Both the position numbers and the translations under genes were made by a program. The notes under the pieces are model-generated. The model saw only the letters and a program-made list of their open reading frames with translations. It did no database searches and was not told the DNA's origin. A DNA stretch of 64,000 bases from Affinundibacterium amnicola (GTDB taxonomy: Bacteria > Pseudomonadota > Gammaproteobacteria > Burkholderiales > Burkholderiaceae_D): contig NZ_JACOFU010000002.1 in assembly GCF_014284275.1 (NCBI RefSeq), positions 480,623 to 544,622 of the forward strand, given 5' to 3'. The first letter of the stretch is position 1; every line of letters begins with the position of its first letter. Shown here piece after piece: positions 27,233-36,543 of this stretch.

Positions 27233-29020
27233 ATGAAAACGACAATAACAAGCAAAATGCAATTTCAATTGTCAGCGATGAGTCTGGCCTTAGCCATGAG
27301 TGGTATCAGCAGTATCAGTGTGGCTGATACGGTGAAACCACCACAACCCCACTTCAATCGCGTGCATCACAACAAAGAAATTGTCGATTACATGAAAGGC
27401 TATGCTGCGGCCTATCCGAATTTAGTCACGCTCAAGAGCATAGGCAAAACCGCCGCTGGTACCGATATGTGGATGCTGACCATCAACAACGAGAAAACTG
27501 GCAAGGCTGGCGACAAACCTGCGACTTATGTTGACGGTGCCATTCACGCGAACGAAGCGCAGGCAGCAGATACGGTGCTCTACACCATCGACTACATTCT
27601 GAAAAATTATGGCAAGCTAGAAAAAATCACCGAAACCGTTGATCGCTCGACTCTGTACTTTGTGCCTAGCGTCAGTCCGGATAGCCGGGCGAAGTGGTTC
27701 GACGAGCCATCAACCGCCAGTTACCCACGTTCATCACCTTGGCCGTTTGACGACGATCGTGATGGCAAAGTCGATGAAGATGGTCCTAGCGATGTCAACA
27801 AAGATGGCGTTATCACATCGATGCGTAAGAAAGTGCAAATGGGTTTAGGCAATCGCAAACTCGACCCGAAAGATCCACGTGTTTTGCTACCGCTAGAACC
27901 GGGTGAACTGGGTGATTATCTCTTGCTCGGTCAAGAAGGCGTTGATCAAGATGGTGATGGCATCATGGGCGAAGACAGCATAGGCTACGCCGATCCAAAT
28001 CGCACTTGGGGTTATGACTGGGCGCCACGCTATATTCAAAACGGCGCGACTGATTACCCATTGCAAATTCCAGAAACCCGCAGCATTGCGAATTGGGCAC
28101 TTGATCACTTAGAAGTGTCTAGTGTGATTAGTTTCCACAATTCAGGGCGCATGATTTTACGCGGCCCTGGCTCACCAACGCAGACCCCAGTCAATGCCGC
28201 TGACAATCGAACCTTTGATTTCCTCGGGCGCGAAGGTGAAAAAATGATGCCGGGCTATCGCTATATGATTACTTGGCGTGATCTCTACACTGCTTATGGC
28301 AGTACCACCGATCACTTCTACGGTATTGTTGGAGCGTTTGGCTTTGTACCTGAACTATTTGGCCGTGTGATGGACGATGCCAATATTGTGCGTTTCGATC
28401 CTGCACCAAAAGTTGGCGATCCTGTTCGTCCACCAACGAATGAACCTAAAGGCTATGATCAAATGAAATGGAATGACATGCTGACGTTTGGCCGTCAATT
28501 CATTCCATTCAAAGAAGCCGATCATCCGCAGTATGGCAAAGTCGAGGTCGGTGGCTGGCGTCAAAATACGGGCCGTATGCCAGAAGGCTGGATGCTGGAA
28601 GAAGAAACCCACCGCAATGCAGCCTTTGTGTTACTCAATGCCATGCACGTACCGAAACTGCGCTTTTTGGAACCCACTGTCAAAAAAGAAGCACGCAATT
28701 TATGGCGAGTTGAACTGCCTTTGGTCAACGAACGTGCGATTCCTAGCGTCAGCAATATCGTGATTGCGAACAAACTACATCGCGTTGATCTGGCAACGGT
28801 GAACGGTGGCAAAGTGCTCGCCAGCGGTATCGTCCGCAATCCTTACACCAATCAAATTGACTTGCAAGAACATCGTCCTGAGCGCCTGATGGTCAATGGC
28901 GTGCAAGGCTTTGGCAATACGACTTTGTACTTCTTGGTAGAAAGCAGTGGCGGTGAAATCGTCGTCAACTATGACAGTATTAAGGGCGGGAAATTGAGCC
29001 AGAAGGTTAGCTTAAAATAG
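27233..29020 (+). CDS. Exported M14 family zinc carboxypeptidase
   Basis: 595 residues with a signal peptide (about 1-31, ending SISVADT). Zinc ligands look intact: His105 and Glu108 in IHANEAQ and His302 in SFHNSGRM, with a candidate catalytic Glu in GFVPELFG. Calcium-loop-like insertions occur as in the upstream paralogue (DDDRDGKVDEDG, DVNKDGVIT, DQDGDGIMGED). A C-terminal beta domain (about 490-595) probably aids folding or attachment. It starts one base after the upstream stop, so the pair is one operon, probably translationally coupled. Substrate preference cannot be read from sequence. Confidence 0.92.
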   Translation: MKTTITSKMQFQLSAMSLALAMSGISSISVADTVKPPQPHFNRVHHNKEIVDYMKGYAAAYPNLVTLKSIGKTAAGTDMWMLTINNEKTGKAGDKPATYVDGAIHANEAQAADTVLYTIDYILKNYGKLEKITETVDRSTLYFVPSVSPDSRAKWFDEPSTASYPRSSPWPFDDDRDGKVDEDGPSDVNKDGVITSMRKKVQMGLGNRKLDPKDPRVLLPLEPGELGDYLLLGQEGVDQDGDGIMGEDSIGYADPNRTWGYDWAPRYIQNGATDYPLQIPETRSIANWALDHLEVSSVISFHNSGRMILRGPGSPTQTPVNAADNRTFDFLGREGEKMMPGYRYMITWRDLYTAYGSTTDHFYGIVGAFGFVPELFGRVMDDANIVRFDPAPKVGDPVRPPTNEPKGYDQMKWNDMLTFGRQFIPFKEADHPQYGKVEVGGWRQNTGRMPEGWMLEEETHRNAAFVLLNAMHVPKLRFLEPTVKKEARNLWRVELPLVNERAIPSVSNIVIANKLHRVDLATVNGGKVLASGIVRNPYTNQIDLQEHRPERLMVNGVQGFGNTTLYFLVESSGGEIVVNYDSIKGGKLSQKVSLK

Positions 29021-29054
29021 GCTGATTTCGAGCTTCGAGCTTTACACATCAAAG

Positions 29055-29090
29055 AAAAAGCCACCATGTATTTTGCATGGTGGCTTTTTT
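29055..29090 (+). terminator. Terminator of the M14 operon
   Basis: AAAAAGCCACCATG pairs with CATGGTGGCTTTTTT around a six-base loop, 35 bp past the stop at 29020. Confidence 0.9.
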
Positions 29091-29106
29091 ATGCTTTGAT
29101 ATGAAT

Positions 29107-29260
29107 AGAGCTCACGCAAAACAGACGCTGGCATTGTTGGTTCGCCTCGCCCCCTGCCGTCGCAGGGTCAGTCCAAGCAACCATACTGTCTTCGGCTTCC
29201 CACCCCCGACTAAGACATTCGAGGGCAGGCTCTAGCCAGCGCAATTTTGCGTAAGTCCTA
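29107..29260. mobile_element. MITE-like element with 6-bp target duplication
   Basis: A 154-bp non-coding element. Its ends are imperfect inverted repeats (left: ACGCAAAACAGACGCTGGC near 29114; right, reverse complement: ACGCAAAATTGCGCTGGC, preceded by AGGACTT). ATGAAT occurs directly outside both ends (29101-29106 and 29261-29266), as expected of a target-site duplication. The interior is more GC-rich than its flanks and has no ORF. The right terminus resembles ends of some IS5-related elements (recalled, not checked). Confidence 0.65.
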
Positions 29261-29283
29261 ATGAATCGAATCAATACCGAATT

Positions 29284-30012
29284 TTAATTGCCCGGCGTAA
29301 TACTTTTAACGACTTTACCAGCCTCATCCAACATCTGAATTTCTGCCTGACCTGCCGCACTGACCAATAACATCATACGCGTGCGCCCTTTGGCATCTTT
29401 CAAACTGAGCGCGGAACCTTTATCGCGTGTATTGCCAAGATAAATCCTATTTTCAGAGAGACGTCCTTCATCCGACAATTTTTTCCAATACCCAGCTTGC
29501 TCAGCGGCGGGTAATTTTTCTGCCTCTGCGGCAAATTTCTTCATATCGTCCAAAGACGTGGTCTTATACATCGGCACATCATTGATGCGTATCCCAGTTG
29601 ATTGATGATTGGCACCATCAGTACTAATCAATTGCAAAGCCTGATCTTGGCGGAAACGATCAAAGGTCAACGATAGACCAGCATCGATTTTGCCATTTTC
29701 TGCAATGCTACCCTTTTGAATGAAACCACCATTTTCGGTACCTTCTTCATTCACAAAAATCATCCCAGCAAAACTACGACGATCTGGGCGAGCACCTTCT
29801 TTTCCTTGATGAAAATCGCCAGGAAATTGAGCGCGATTAGAAATCACCATGCGCTTTGTACCATCGGGCTCAACGATATTAATCCGGCCTACGGTGATTT
29901 CATCAAATCGTTCGTGCTTAACCGGCTCTCTGGCGCCAGTTAAAGCAAACACCGCAGCCAAAGCCGCTGCCATTGTCGTTGCACCTGCAAAAAAAGTTCT
30001 GATTTGTGACAT
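29284..30012 (-). CDS. Unknown exported or membrane-anchored protein
   Basis: 242 residues with one N-terminal hydrophobic helix (about 8-27, AGATTMAAALAAVFALTG), either an uncleaved anchor or a signal. The rest is soluble and beta-rich, with FDEITVGRINIVEPDGTKRMVISN near the N-terminus and a similar motif near the C-terminus (GSALSLKDAKGRTRMMLLVSA). This suggests two related beta repeats. I recognise it only as a conserved protein of unknown function. AAGGA lies five bases before the ATG. The membrane XRE regulator lies 135 bp upstream on the same strand, with a CCCAAT/ATTGGG hairpin (30071-30087) between them. Confidence 0.7.
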   Translation of the reverse strand: MSQIRTFFAGATTMAAALAAVFALTGAREPVKHERFDEITVGRINIVEPDGTKRMVISNRAQFPGDFHQGKEGARPDRRSFAGMIFVNEEGTENGGFIQKGSIAENGKIDAGLSLTFDRFRQDQALQLISTDGANHQSTGIRINDVPMYKTTSLDDMKKFAAEAEKLPAAEQAGYWKKLSDEGRLSENRIYLGNTRDKGSALSLKDAKGRTRMMLLVSAAGQAEIQMLDEAGKVVKSITPGN

Positions 30013-30147
30013 GGTTTTCCTTAAAAATTATAATAGTGAAACAAAATTTGGTAGACCGATTAAAGATTGACCCAATGTTTTATTGGGCTAAATCAAGAAA
30101 TTAAACAACCGTATCAAAAGAAAGTAACTATAAAGAATTCGTAGAAA

Positions 30148-30888
30148 TCATTGTGTTTGAAGTTTGCGTAATCGCCATTCCATAAAGAACCCTAAAATTC
30201 CTCCAAAAATGAATAGACCACCAATGAACTGTAAAACTCGATTCTCAAAAGAGCGGACATAGGTCACATGAACTCGATCAAATTTACGCCGACCTCCCTC
30301 AACATTCTCATAGAACACAGTGCCAAAATCACGGCTTTTCTCCACCGCCAAAGGCCGTTTTCGCTTCTCATCGAATTCAGCAATCTGCCGCGAGTATTCT
30401 TCATAAGTGATGATTTTGGCATGCATCCTCATGTTCTGAATTTTCGCAAATTGTTCAAATACATCTTCTGGTTCATTCGTCAGAAACACACCCGGTGATT
30501 CATACTTGTATAAATTATTGGAAAAAAAGATGCCTTCGTTGGCACCCAGTAGAAAAGCAAACCCCAAGATGCAGGAGAATGCTGATCCGAACAACCATTG
30601 CTTCACGCTGTGTGTCTTAACGATCATGCTTGTATTCAAATATGCAGCGACTTCGGGAATTTGCTTTAGCGAAGTCTGCAAAATTTTGCTATCAATATCT
30701 TTCAGAAATTCTCTCGGATCCATATCCAAGGATCGCAAAATCGCTTGAAACATATCTGCTGAAGGAACCGATTTATCGTTTTCTAATTTCGACAAATAGG
30801 ATTGTTCAATGCCAATTGCCTCCGCCATTTGCGGTTGAGTCAGGTTTTTCTGAGTTCGAATTTGCTTTAATTTGTCACCAAAATTCAT
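30148..30888 (-). CDS. Membrane-anchored XRE-family regulator
   Basis: 246 residues. A canonical N-terminal XRE/Cro helix-turn-helix (residues 4-60; LTQPQMAEAIGIEQSYLSKLENDK) joins a predicted TM helix (about 98-116, FGSAFSCILGFAFLLGA), an extracytoplasmic stretch (about 117-222) and a second TM (VLQFIGGLFIFGGILGFFM). Regulators of this layout may sense envelope or periplasmic signals while bound to DNA. GAGGA lies seven bases before the ATG. Three phased TGAATAT repeats 100-127 bp upstream are candidate autoregulatory sites. The target and signal are unknown. Confidence 0.85.
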   Translation of the reverse strand: MNFGDKLKQIRTQKNLTQPQMAEAIGIEQSYLSKLENDKSVPSADMFQAILRSLDMDPREFLKDIDSKILQTSLKQIPEVAAYLNTSMIVKTHSVKQWLFGSAFSCILGFAFLLGANEGIFFSNNLYKYESPGVFLTNEPEDVFEQFAKIQNMRMHAKIITYEEYSRQIAEFDEKRKRPLAVEKSRDFGTVFYENVEGGRRKFDRVHVTYVRSFENRVLQFIGGLFIFGGILGFFMEWRLRKLQTQ

Positions 30889-30988
30889 CGGCGTGTCCTC
30901 TTAATTTAATGTTCTCTCATTTGATTTAAACACCGCAAAACGCAATGTTCAAGCCATATTCTTTGGTATTCATGCAGAAATTGAAAGC

Positions 30989-31015
30989 TGAATATGGCTG
31001 AATATCAATGAATAT
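30989..31015. promoter_or_regulatory. Three TGAATAT repeats in 10-bp phase
   Basis: Exact TGAATAT copies start at 30989, 30999 and 31009, one helical turn apart, upstream of the membrane XRE gene. The regular phase suggests cooperative protein binding on one DNA face; the XRE protein itself is the obvious candidate. Confidence 0.5.
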
Positions 31016-31049
31016 GATGATATCCACATAGTTTTTTAATTTACGGACA

Positions 31050-31078
31050 AAAAAAAGGGAGGCTAGTTGCCCCCCCCT
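31050..31078 (-). terminator. Probable terminator of sppA
   Basis: On the minus strand GGGGGGC, loop AACTA, GCCTCCC (with a G-U pair) is followed by a run of eight T. It lies about 28 bp beyond the sppA stop. Confidence 0.7.
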
Positions 31079-31105
31079 TCTTTAACTGACTCTATCGAAT
31101 TTAGA

Positions 31106-32974
31106 TCAAGGCAAAGTGCACATGCAATGTGCCATCACCATATAACTACGATTTTCTTTTCTCAAATCTGCCAACCAAGCCAAATCTTTAATCATCTCGG
31201 TCGCTGCTGCTGGTGGGATACCGCTTGGCGCTACTGCGACTTTGAATTGATCATTAATCGCACGCGCTGCTGCTTTCGCTGCACCATCTTCAAACATACT
31301 AAAGAAACGATCAAACTTAGATGGTTCACGTTCGATATAAGTCACACGATAATCACTACCCAATTTAGCGAGTGTCGCTGCCGATTTCAACGCATCTTGA
31401 AAACTACCAATACGGTCGACCAAACCACGCTCTTTTGCCTGCTCGCCAGTCCAGACACGACCTTGTGCAACCTCATCGATTTTTTCTGGTGTGGTTTTAC
31501 GTGCTGCAGCAGCTTTCGTCGTAAATTCAGAGTAAATATTGTTGATGCCTAATTGAATCACTTCGCCAAATCTTGGGTTCATCGGACGTAAAGGATTAAA
31601 TGAATCACTCAACCAGGTCGTCGTAGTGCCAGCAGTATGGACGCCAATCTTGTCCAAAACTTTATCTGCTGTTGGGAAAATTGCAAACACACCAATCGAT
31701 CCAGTGATCGTCGCAGCATCAGCAATCACTTCATCGGATGACATTGAAATCCAATAACCACCAGATGCCGCCACATTACCCATAGATATAACGACTGGCT
31801 TACCAGCTTTGCGTGTCAACTCTAACTCTTGACGAATTAATTCAGAGCCAAATGCGCTGCCGCCAGGAGAGTCAACCCGCACCACGACCGCTTTGACTTG
31901 TTCATCTTCACGTGCTTTGCGGACTAAATTTGCAGTCGACATACCACCGATCGCACCAGGTGGAGCATTGCCCTCACTGATTTCACCTTCAGCCACAATC
32001 ACCGCAACCGCAGGGCCAAAAGAAAAGTGATTTTGCGCTTGTAAATAATCGTCAAAATTAACCTGCTTAAAGCTCTTAGTTTGCTCGTCTTTAGCGCCCA
32101 ATCCCAACATCATCTGACGCAATTCATCACGTGATTTCAAGCCATCAATTAACTTAGCATTCACTGCAAATTGGGCGACGCTACCATTTGCTGCTTTCAG
32201 CATCTCTGGCAAGTTATTAATGCTCGTCATGACCGAACCAGCGGGGAGCTTGCGCGCTTTTTCTACGCCGTCGGTATATAACTTCCACATCGCGTTATAC
32301 AAAAAAGCCTCGGCTTCGGAAGATGCTTGAGAAGGTCCATTTGCAATATACGGCTCGGCAAAACTTTTAAAGGTGCCGACTTTCAATACATTGACTGTAA
32401 TACCGATTTTGTCTAATGCATCTTTGTAATAATTACGGTAACCGCCAAAACCGCTCAGCATGACATTTCCCATAGGGTGCATATAAACTTCATTCGCATG
32501 GGCAGCCAAATAATACTGGCGCTGATCAAAACTAGATCCCCAAGCGATTACCTTTTTACCACTGGCCTTGAATCGCTCTAAGGCGGCGGCAACTTCCCTC
32601 AAAATTGGTAAACCAGCGCCCTGCATTCCATCTAACATCAAGATCGCATGATTGATCTTAGGATCTTTAGTCGCTGCATCAAGCACTGTCAACACGTCGC
32701 GCAATTGGGTTGAACGTTTGTTCTCACCCTGAACTTCTGCCAAGAAAGCATCGCTTGCGCTTCCTGCATGCTGTTCTACCATTTGCCCTTTAAAATTCAA
32801 TATCAATGCAGTTTTATCGTCGATCTTTAATTTATCAGATGAAAACATGGCATTAAGCAGCAAGATCACCAGTAGCAAAAAAATAAAATTGATGACGAAA
32901 CGCCGACTTGTATCGACCGCATTCCAGAACCACTTAATACCTTGCCCGATTGAACGGAAGGGCGTAAAAGCCAT
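31106..32974 (-). CDS. sppA: Signal peptide peptidase SppA, 67-kDa type
   Basis: An inner-membrane Ser/Lys protease that degrades cleaved signal peptides. The 622 residues contain an N-terminal TM (about 28-47) and two tandem S49 domains. The general-base Lys is in VGTFKSFAEPYI of the first domain (about residue 205) and the nucleophile Ser in MGNVAASGGYWIS of the second (about 410); GSIGVFAIFPTADKVL also matches. AGGAG lies five bases before the ATG. Length agrees with E. coli SppA (618). It is divergent from the alcohol dehydrogenase gene. Confidence 0.96.
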   Translation of the reverse strand: MAFTPFRSIGQGIKWFWNAVDTSRRFVINFIFLLLVILLLNAMFSSDKLKIDDKTALILNFKGQMVEQHAGSASDAFLAEVQGENKRSTQLRDVLTVLDAATKDPKINHAILMLDGMQGAGLPILREVAAALERFKASGKKVIAWGSSFDQRQYYLAAHANEVYMHPMGNVMLSGFGGYRNYYKDALDKIGITVNVLKVGTFKSFAEPYIANGPSQASSEAEAFLYNAMWKLYTDGVEKARKLPAGSVMTSINNLPEMLKAANGSVAQFAVNAKLIDGLKSRDELRQMMLGLGAKDEQTKSFKQVNFDDYLQAQNHFSFGPAVAVIVAEGEISEGNAPPGAIGGMSTANLVRKAREDEQVKAVVVRVDSPGGSAFGSELIRQELELTRKAGKPVVISMGNVAASGGYWISMSSDEVIADAATITGSIGVFAIFPTADKVLDKIGVHTAGTTTTWLSDSFNPLRPMNPRFGEVIQLGINNIYSEFTTKAAAARKTTPEKIDEVAQGRVWTGEQAKERGLVDRIGSFQDALKSAATLAKLGSDYRVTYIEREPSKFDRFFSMFEDGAAKAAARAINDQFKVAVAPSGIPPAAATEMIKDLAWLADLRKENRSYMVMAHCMCTLP

Positions 32975-33503
32975 GATAACTCCTGATTAATGACTACAAT
33001 TGACCACAATAACGACAAATTTGAATTCGAAACGAAGCTAAGAACTGATGCATCAGACCGCATGTTCGCCCATTTTATCCATACTTATTCAATATGCTAA
33101 GAGAAGTTCACAATTTCTCATACCGAGAGCGCAACAATCCTGCCCCGTAAATCCCTTTCAAACCGAACATAAAATGCTTGCTTGAGAAAATATGCTAAAG
33201 ATTTTAGCGGATCTGAAGAACCACAGCATAACAAAATGAGAAAGCCAAAATAAGGTTAAAATCCGGTTCAGGAAAATTGAAGAACAAATCCATTTCAACT
33301 TTTAACCCAGATTTTCCATTAGGATTTGTGATGATGGCGGATGCACTTTTTGAGGCAGTTTTGTTGTGAATAAGGCGTCAATAGCTAGCTATTGACAAGG
33401 AAGAGCAGCAAAAATGGCCCAAAAATGCGCCGTTAGCACACAAATAGCACCGCAAGTGCGTCTAATGGAAAATTTGGGTTTAATTCAGTACGAGAACAAT
33501 ACA
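32975..33503. other. sppA-frmA divergent region
   Basis: About 530 bp. Most of it shows no recognisable element. Near its right end are a perfect 20-bp palindrome (33377-33396) and an in-frame ATG at 33414 with a good GGAAGAG site. If used, that ATG would extend the dehydrogenase by 30 residues. Confidence 0.45.
33377..33396. promoter_or_regulatory. Perfect 20-bp palindrome upstream of frmA
   Basis: GTCAATAGCTAGCTATTGAC is its own reverse complement over all 20 bases. It lies 17 bp before the ATG at 33414 and 107 bp before the likely frmA start. With no loop, it looks like a dimeric-regulator site rather than an RNA hairpin. Confidence 0.55.
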
Positions 33504-34610
33504 ATGAAAACCAAAGCCGCCATCGCCTGGGAAGCAGGAAAACCACTGACCGTAGAAGAAGTCGATTTACAAGGCCCGCAAGCTGGCGAAGTCTTAGTCG
33601 AGATCAAAGCGACTGGTATTTGCCACACTGATTACTACACTTTATCGGGCGCTGATCCTGAAGGTATTTTCCCAGCGATTCTTGGGCATGAAGGCGCAGG
33701 CATTGTGGTTGATGTCGGTCCTGGCGTGAAGAGTCTGAAAAAAGATGATCACGTGATTCCGCTTTACACCCCTGAATGCCGTGAATGTAAATTCTGCCTC
33801 TCACAAAAAACCAATCTATGCCAAGCCATCCGCAGTACCCAAGGACGTGGCTTGATGCCGGATGCAACCAGCCGTTTTTCGATTGATGGCAAGCCGATTT
33901 TTCATTACATGGGCACCTCAACGTTTTCTAATTACATCGTCGTTCCAGAAATCGCGCTGGCAAAAATTCGTGAAGATGCGCCGTTCGATAAAGTTTGCTA
34001 CATCGGTTGTGGCGTAACGACTGGCGTTGGCGCTGTCTTGTTCACAGCAAAAGTGGAAGCTGGTGCCAATGTAGTCGTATTTGGTTTAGGCGGTATTGGA
34101 TTAAATGTGATTCAGGCAGCACGCATGGTAGGCGCGAATAAAATCATCGGCGTCGATATCAATCCAGCCCGCGAGAGCATGGCGCGCAAATTCGGTATGA
34201 CGCACTTTATCAATCCGAAAGAAGTTGGCAATGTCGTTGATGCCATCATAGGCTTGACCGATGGCGGCGCTGATTACAGTTTTGAGTGCATAGGCAACAC
34301 AACGACCATGCGCCAATCCTTAGAGTGCTGCCATAAAGGCTGGGGACAATCCATCATCATTGGCGTCGCTGCTGCTGGTCAAGAAATCAGCACTCGCCCA
34401 TTCCAATTAGTCACAGGCCGGGTCTGGAAAGGCTCGGCTTTCGGTGGTGCACGTGGGCGTACTGACGTACCAAAGATCGTCGATTGGTACATGGAAGGTA
34501 AATTGAATATCGATGATTTAATCACGCATAAATTGCCGTTAGAAAGAATTAACGAAGGCTTTGATTTGATGAAGAGTGGTGAGTCGATTCGGTCTGTGGT
34601 GGAGTTTTAA
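33504..34610 (+). CDS. frmA: S-(hydroxymethyl)glutathione dehydrogenase / class III alcohol dehydrogenase
   Basis: Oxidises the glutathione-formaldehyde adduct with NAD+, the main cytosolic formaldehyde detoxification step. About 368 residues in the MDR zinc-dehydrogenase fold: catalytic zinc in ATGICHTDYYTLSG and GHEGAGIV, four-Cys structural zinc site in PECRECKFCLSQKTNLC, and the NAD site VVFGLGGIGLNVIQAAR. ATG 33504 matches the family start MKTKAAIAWEAGKPL, though its ribosome site is weak. The esterase partner frmB/fghA is not adjacent; prfC follows as an independent gene. Confidence 0.93.
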   Translation: MKTKAAIAWEAGKPLTVEEVDLQGPQAGEVLVEIKATGICHTDYYTLSGADPEGIFPAILGHEGAGIVVDVGPGVKSLKKDDHVIPLYTPECRECKFCLSQKTNLCQAIRSTQGRGLMPDATSRFSIDGKPIFHYMGTSTFSNYIVVPEIALAKIREDAPFDKVCYIGCGVTTGVGAVLFTAKVEAGANVVVFGLGGIGLNVIQAARMVGANKIIGVDINPARESMARKFGMTHFINPKEVGNVVDAIIGLTDGGADYSFECIGNTTTMRQSLECCHKGWGQSIIIGVAAAGQEISTRPFQLVTGRVWKGSAFGGARGRTDVPKIVDWYMEGKLNIDDLITHKLPLERINEGFDLMKSGESIRSVVEF

Positions 34611-34802
34611 ACGCGGTCGTATCAACATTTAGCGTAACAAAGAAACTATCAGCATCGCTTAATTATCAAGGAAAGCGATGCTGATCGTAATTATTTATCA
34701 TCAAAAATTAGCACGACACTTCATTCTCCCCCAGCAAAAATAAGAAGCCGCTAGGTCAGCATGTTAAAATGCGCGGTTAATTTCTACTACAGAACTCCCG
34801 CA

Positions 34803-36470
34803 ATGACCGATATCACCAGCACTCCAGATAGCAACGACGAACAAGACAGCGTTGCCATTAAAAAAGTCTCTACCGACCTGATCCGCAAAGAAGTTGCGCG
34901 TCGTCGTACCTTTGGCATTATTTCTCACCCGGATGCTGGTAAAACCACATTGACGGAAAAGCTATTAATGTTCTCGGGTGCGATTCAGTTAGCAGGTACG
35001 GTCAAAGCGCGTAAGAGCGGTCGTCATGCGACATCCGATTGGATGGAAATTGAAAAGCAACGTGGTATTTCGGTGGCATCTTCTGTCATGCAGTTTGAAT
35101 ATCGCGATCACGTCGTCAACTTACTCGATACCCCGGGTCACCAAGACTTTTCCGAAGATACCTATCGCGTATTAACTGCGGTAGATTCAGCCTTGATGGT
35201 AATCGATGCTGCGAAAGGTGTGGAAGAACAAACGATCAAGCTGTTAAACGTTTGCCGTATGCGCAATACGCCTATCATCAGCTTCGTCAACAAGATGGAC
35301 CGCGAAACTCGCGATCCTTTGGAATTATTGGATGAATTGGAATCGGTCTTAAAAATCCAATGTTCACCCGTCACCTGGCCTATCGGTATGGGTAAAACTT
35401 TCCGCGGTGTGTACCACATCCTGAAAGACGAGATCATGTTGTTCACGCCAGGTAGCGAACGTGCTGATCAAGAATTTGAAGTCGTCAAAGGTATCGACAA
35501 TCCTCGTTTGGCGGAACTATTCCCGCTGGAAATCGAACAATTAAAAATGGAAGTCGAACTGGTGCACGGTGCGTCACATCCTTTCGATCTCGCCGCCGTT
35601 TTGGCAGGTACACAAACGCCAGTATTTTTCGGCTCTGCGATTAATAACTTCGGTGTGCGTGAAATCTTGAACGCACTACTCGACTGGGCACCAGCGCCGC
35701 GCGAACGCGATGCTACCGTGCGTACCGTTGCGCCAACCGAAGAACCATTCTCTGGTTTCGTGTTCAAAATCCAAGCGAACATGGATCCAGCCCATCGCGA
35801 CCGCATTGCCTTCTTACGCGTCTGCTCTGGTCGCTTTGAACGCGGCATGAAGCTCAAACATTTACGCATTAATCGCGACATTAAAGTGTCTTCGGTTGTC
35901 ACCTTCATGGCATCGTCACGTGAACAAGTTGAAGAGGCCTACGCAGGCGATATCATCGGTTTACCAAATCACGGCAATATGCAAATCGGTGATAGTTTTT
36001 CCGAAGGTGAATTACTGCAATTTACGGGCATCCCCTACTTTGCGCCGGACTTCTTCCGTATCGCACGTATCTTAAATCCACTCAAAACCAAGCAATTACA
36101 AAAAGGTTTACAGCAGTTAGGTGAAGAAGGCGCGGTACAGGTATTCAAACCTATCGTTAGCAGTGATTTGATCCTCGGCGCGGTCGGCGTATTGCAGTTT
36201 GAAGTGGTCGCTAGTCGTTTGAAAAATGAATATGGCGTCGACGCTGTATTCGAAGGCACCAGCATCAGCAGCGCGCGTTGGATTACTTGTGAAGATAAAA
36301 AAATGCTGGCCGATTTTGAACGTTCCAGTGCAGGCGCTAACGTCGCTTATGATGCTGCAGGCAATATGGCCTACCTCGCTAGTTCTGGCGTGAATTTGCG
36401 ATTGACGCAAGAGCGCTGGCCGGATGTGGTGTTTCATGCGACGCGGGAACATGCTGCGAAATTAGATTAA
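34803..36470 (+). CDS. prfC: Peptide chain release factor 3
   Basis: A GTPase that removes RF1/RF2 from the ribosome after termination. G1 is [15 protein letters not shown], the switch and G2 region follows ([20 protein letters not shown] in outline), G3 is [16 protein letters not shown] and G4 is SFVNKMDRE, followed by domain II and RF3-specific C-terminal regions ([20 protein letters not shown]). From ATG 34803 the product is about 555 residues, with a roughly 25-residue N-terminal tail before the G domain. An in-frame ATG at 34761 is less likely. EF-G is excluded by length and C-terminal content. Confidence 0.96.
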   Translation: MTDITSTPDSNDEQDSVAIKKVSTDLIRKEVARRRTFGIISHPDAGKTTLTEKLLMFSGAIQLAGTVKARKSGRHATSDWMEIEKQRGISVASSVMQFEYRDHVVNLLDTPGHQDFSEDTYRVLTAVDSALMVIDAAKGVEEQTIKLLNVCRMRNTPIISFVNKMDRETRDPLELLDELESVLKIQCSPVTWPIGMGKTFRGVYHILKDEIMLFTPGSERADQEFEVVKGIDNPRLAELFPLEIEQLKMEVELVHGASHPFDLAAVLAGTQTPVFFGSAINNFGVREILNALLDWAPAPRERDATVRTVAPTEEPFSGFVFKIQANMDPAHRDRIAFLRVCSGRFERGMKLKHLRINRDIKVSSVVTFMASSREQVEEAYAGDIIGLPNHGNMQIGDSFSEGELLQFTGIPYFAPDFFRIARILNPLKTKQLQKGLQQLGEEGAVQVFKPIVSSDLILGAVGVLQFEVVASRLKNEYGVDAVFEGTSISSARWITCEDKKMLADFERSSAGANVAYDAAGNMAYLASSGVNLRLTQERWPDVVFHATREHAAKLD

Positions 36471-36490
36471 TCACGATATCTGTAAAACTC

Positions 36491-36526
36491 AAAAGCCCGT
36501 ACTGTGAAAATAGTCCGGGCTTTTTT
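36491..36526. terminator. Terminator between prfC and GNAT gene
   Basis: AAAAGCCCG pairs with CGGGCTTTT around a long loop, with six T after it on the plus strand. It probably serves prfC, and possibly the convergent acetyltransferase gene. Confidence 0.8.
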
Positions 36527-36543
36527 GATTTGCAACCAACTGA

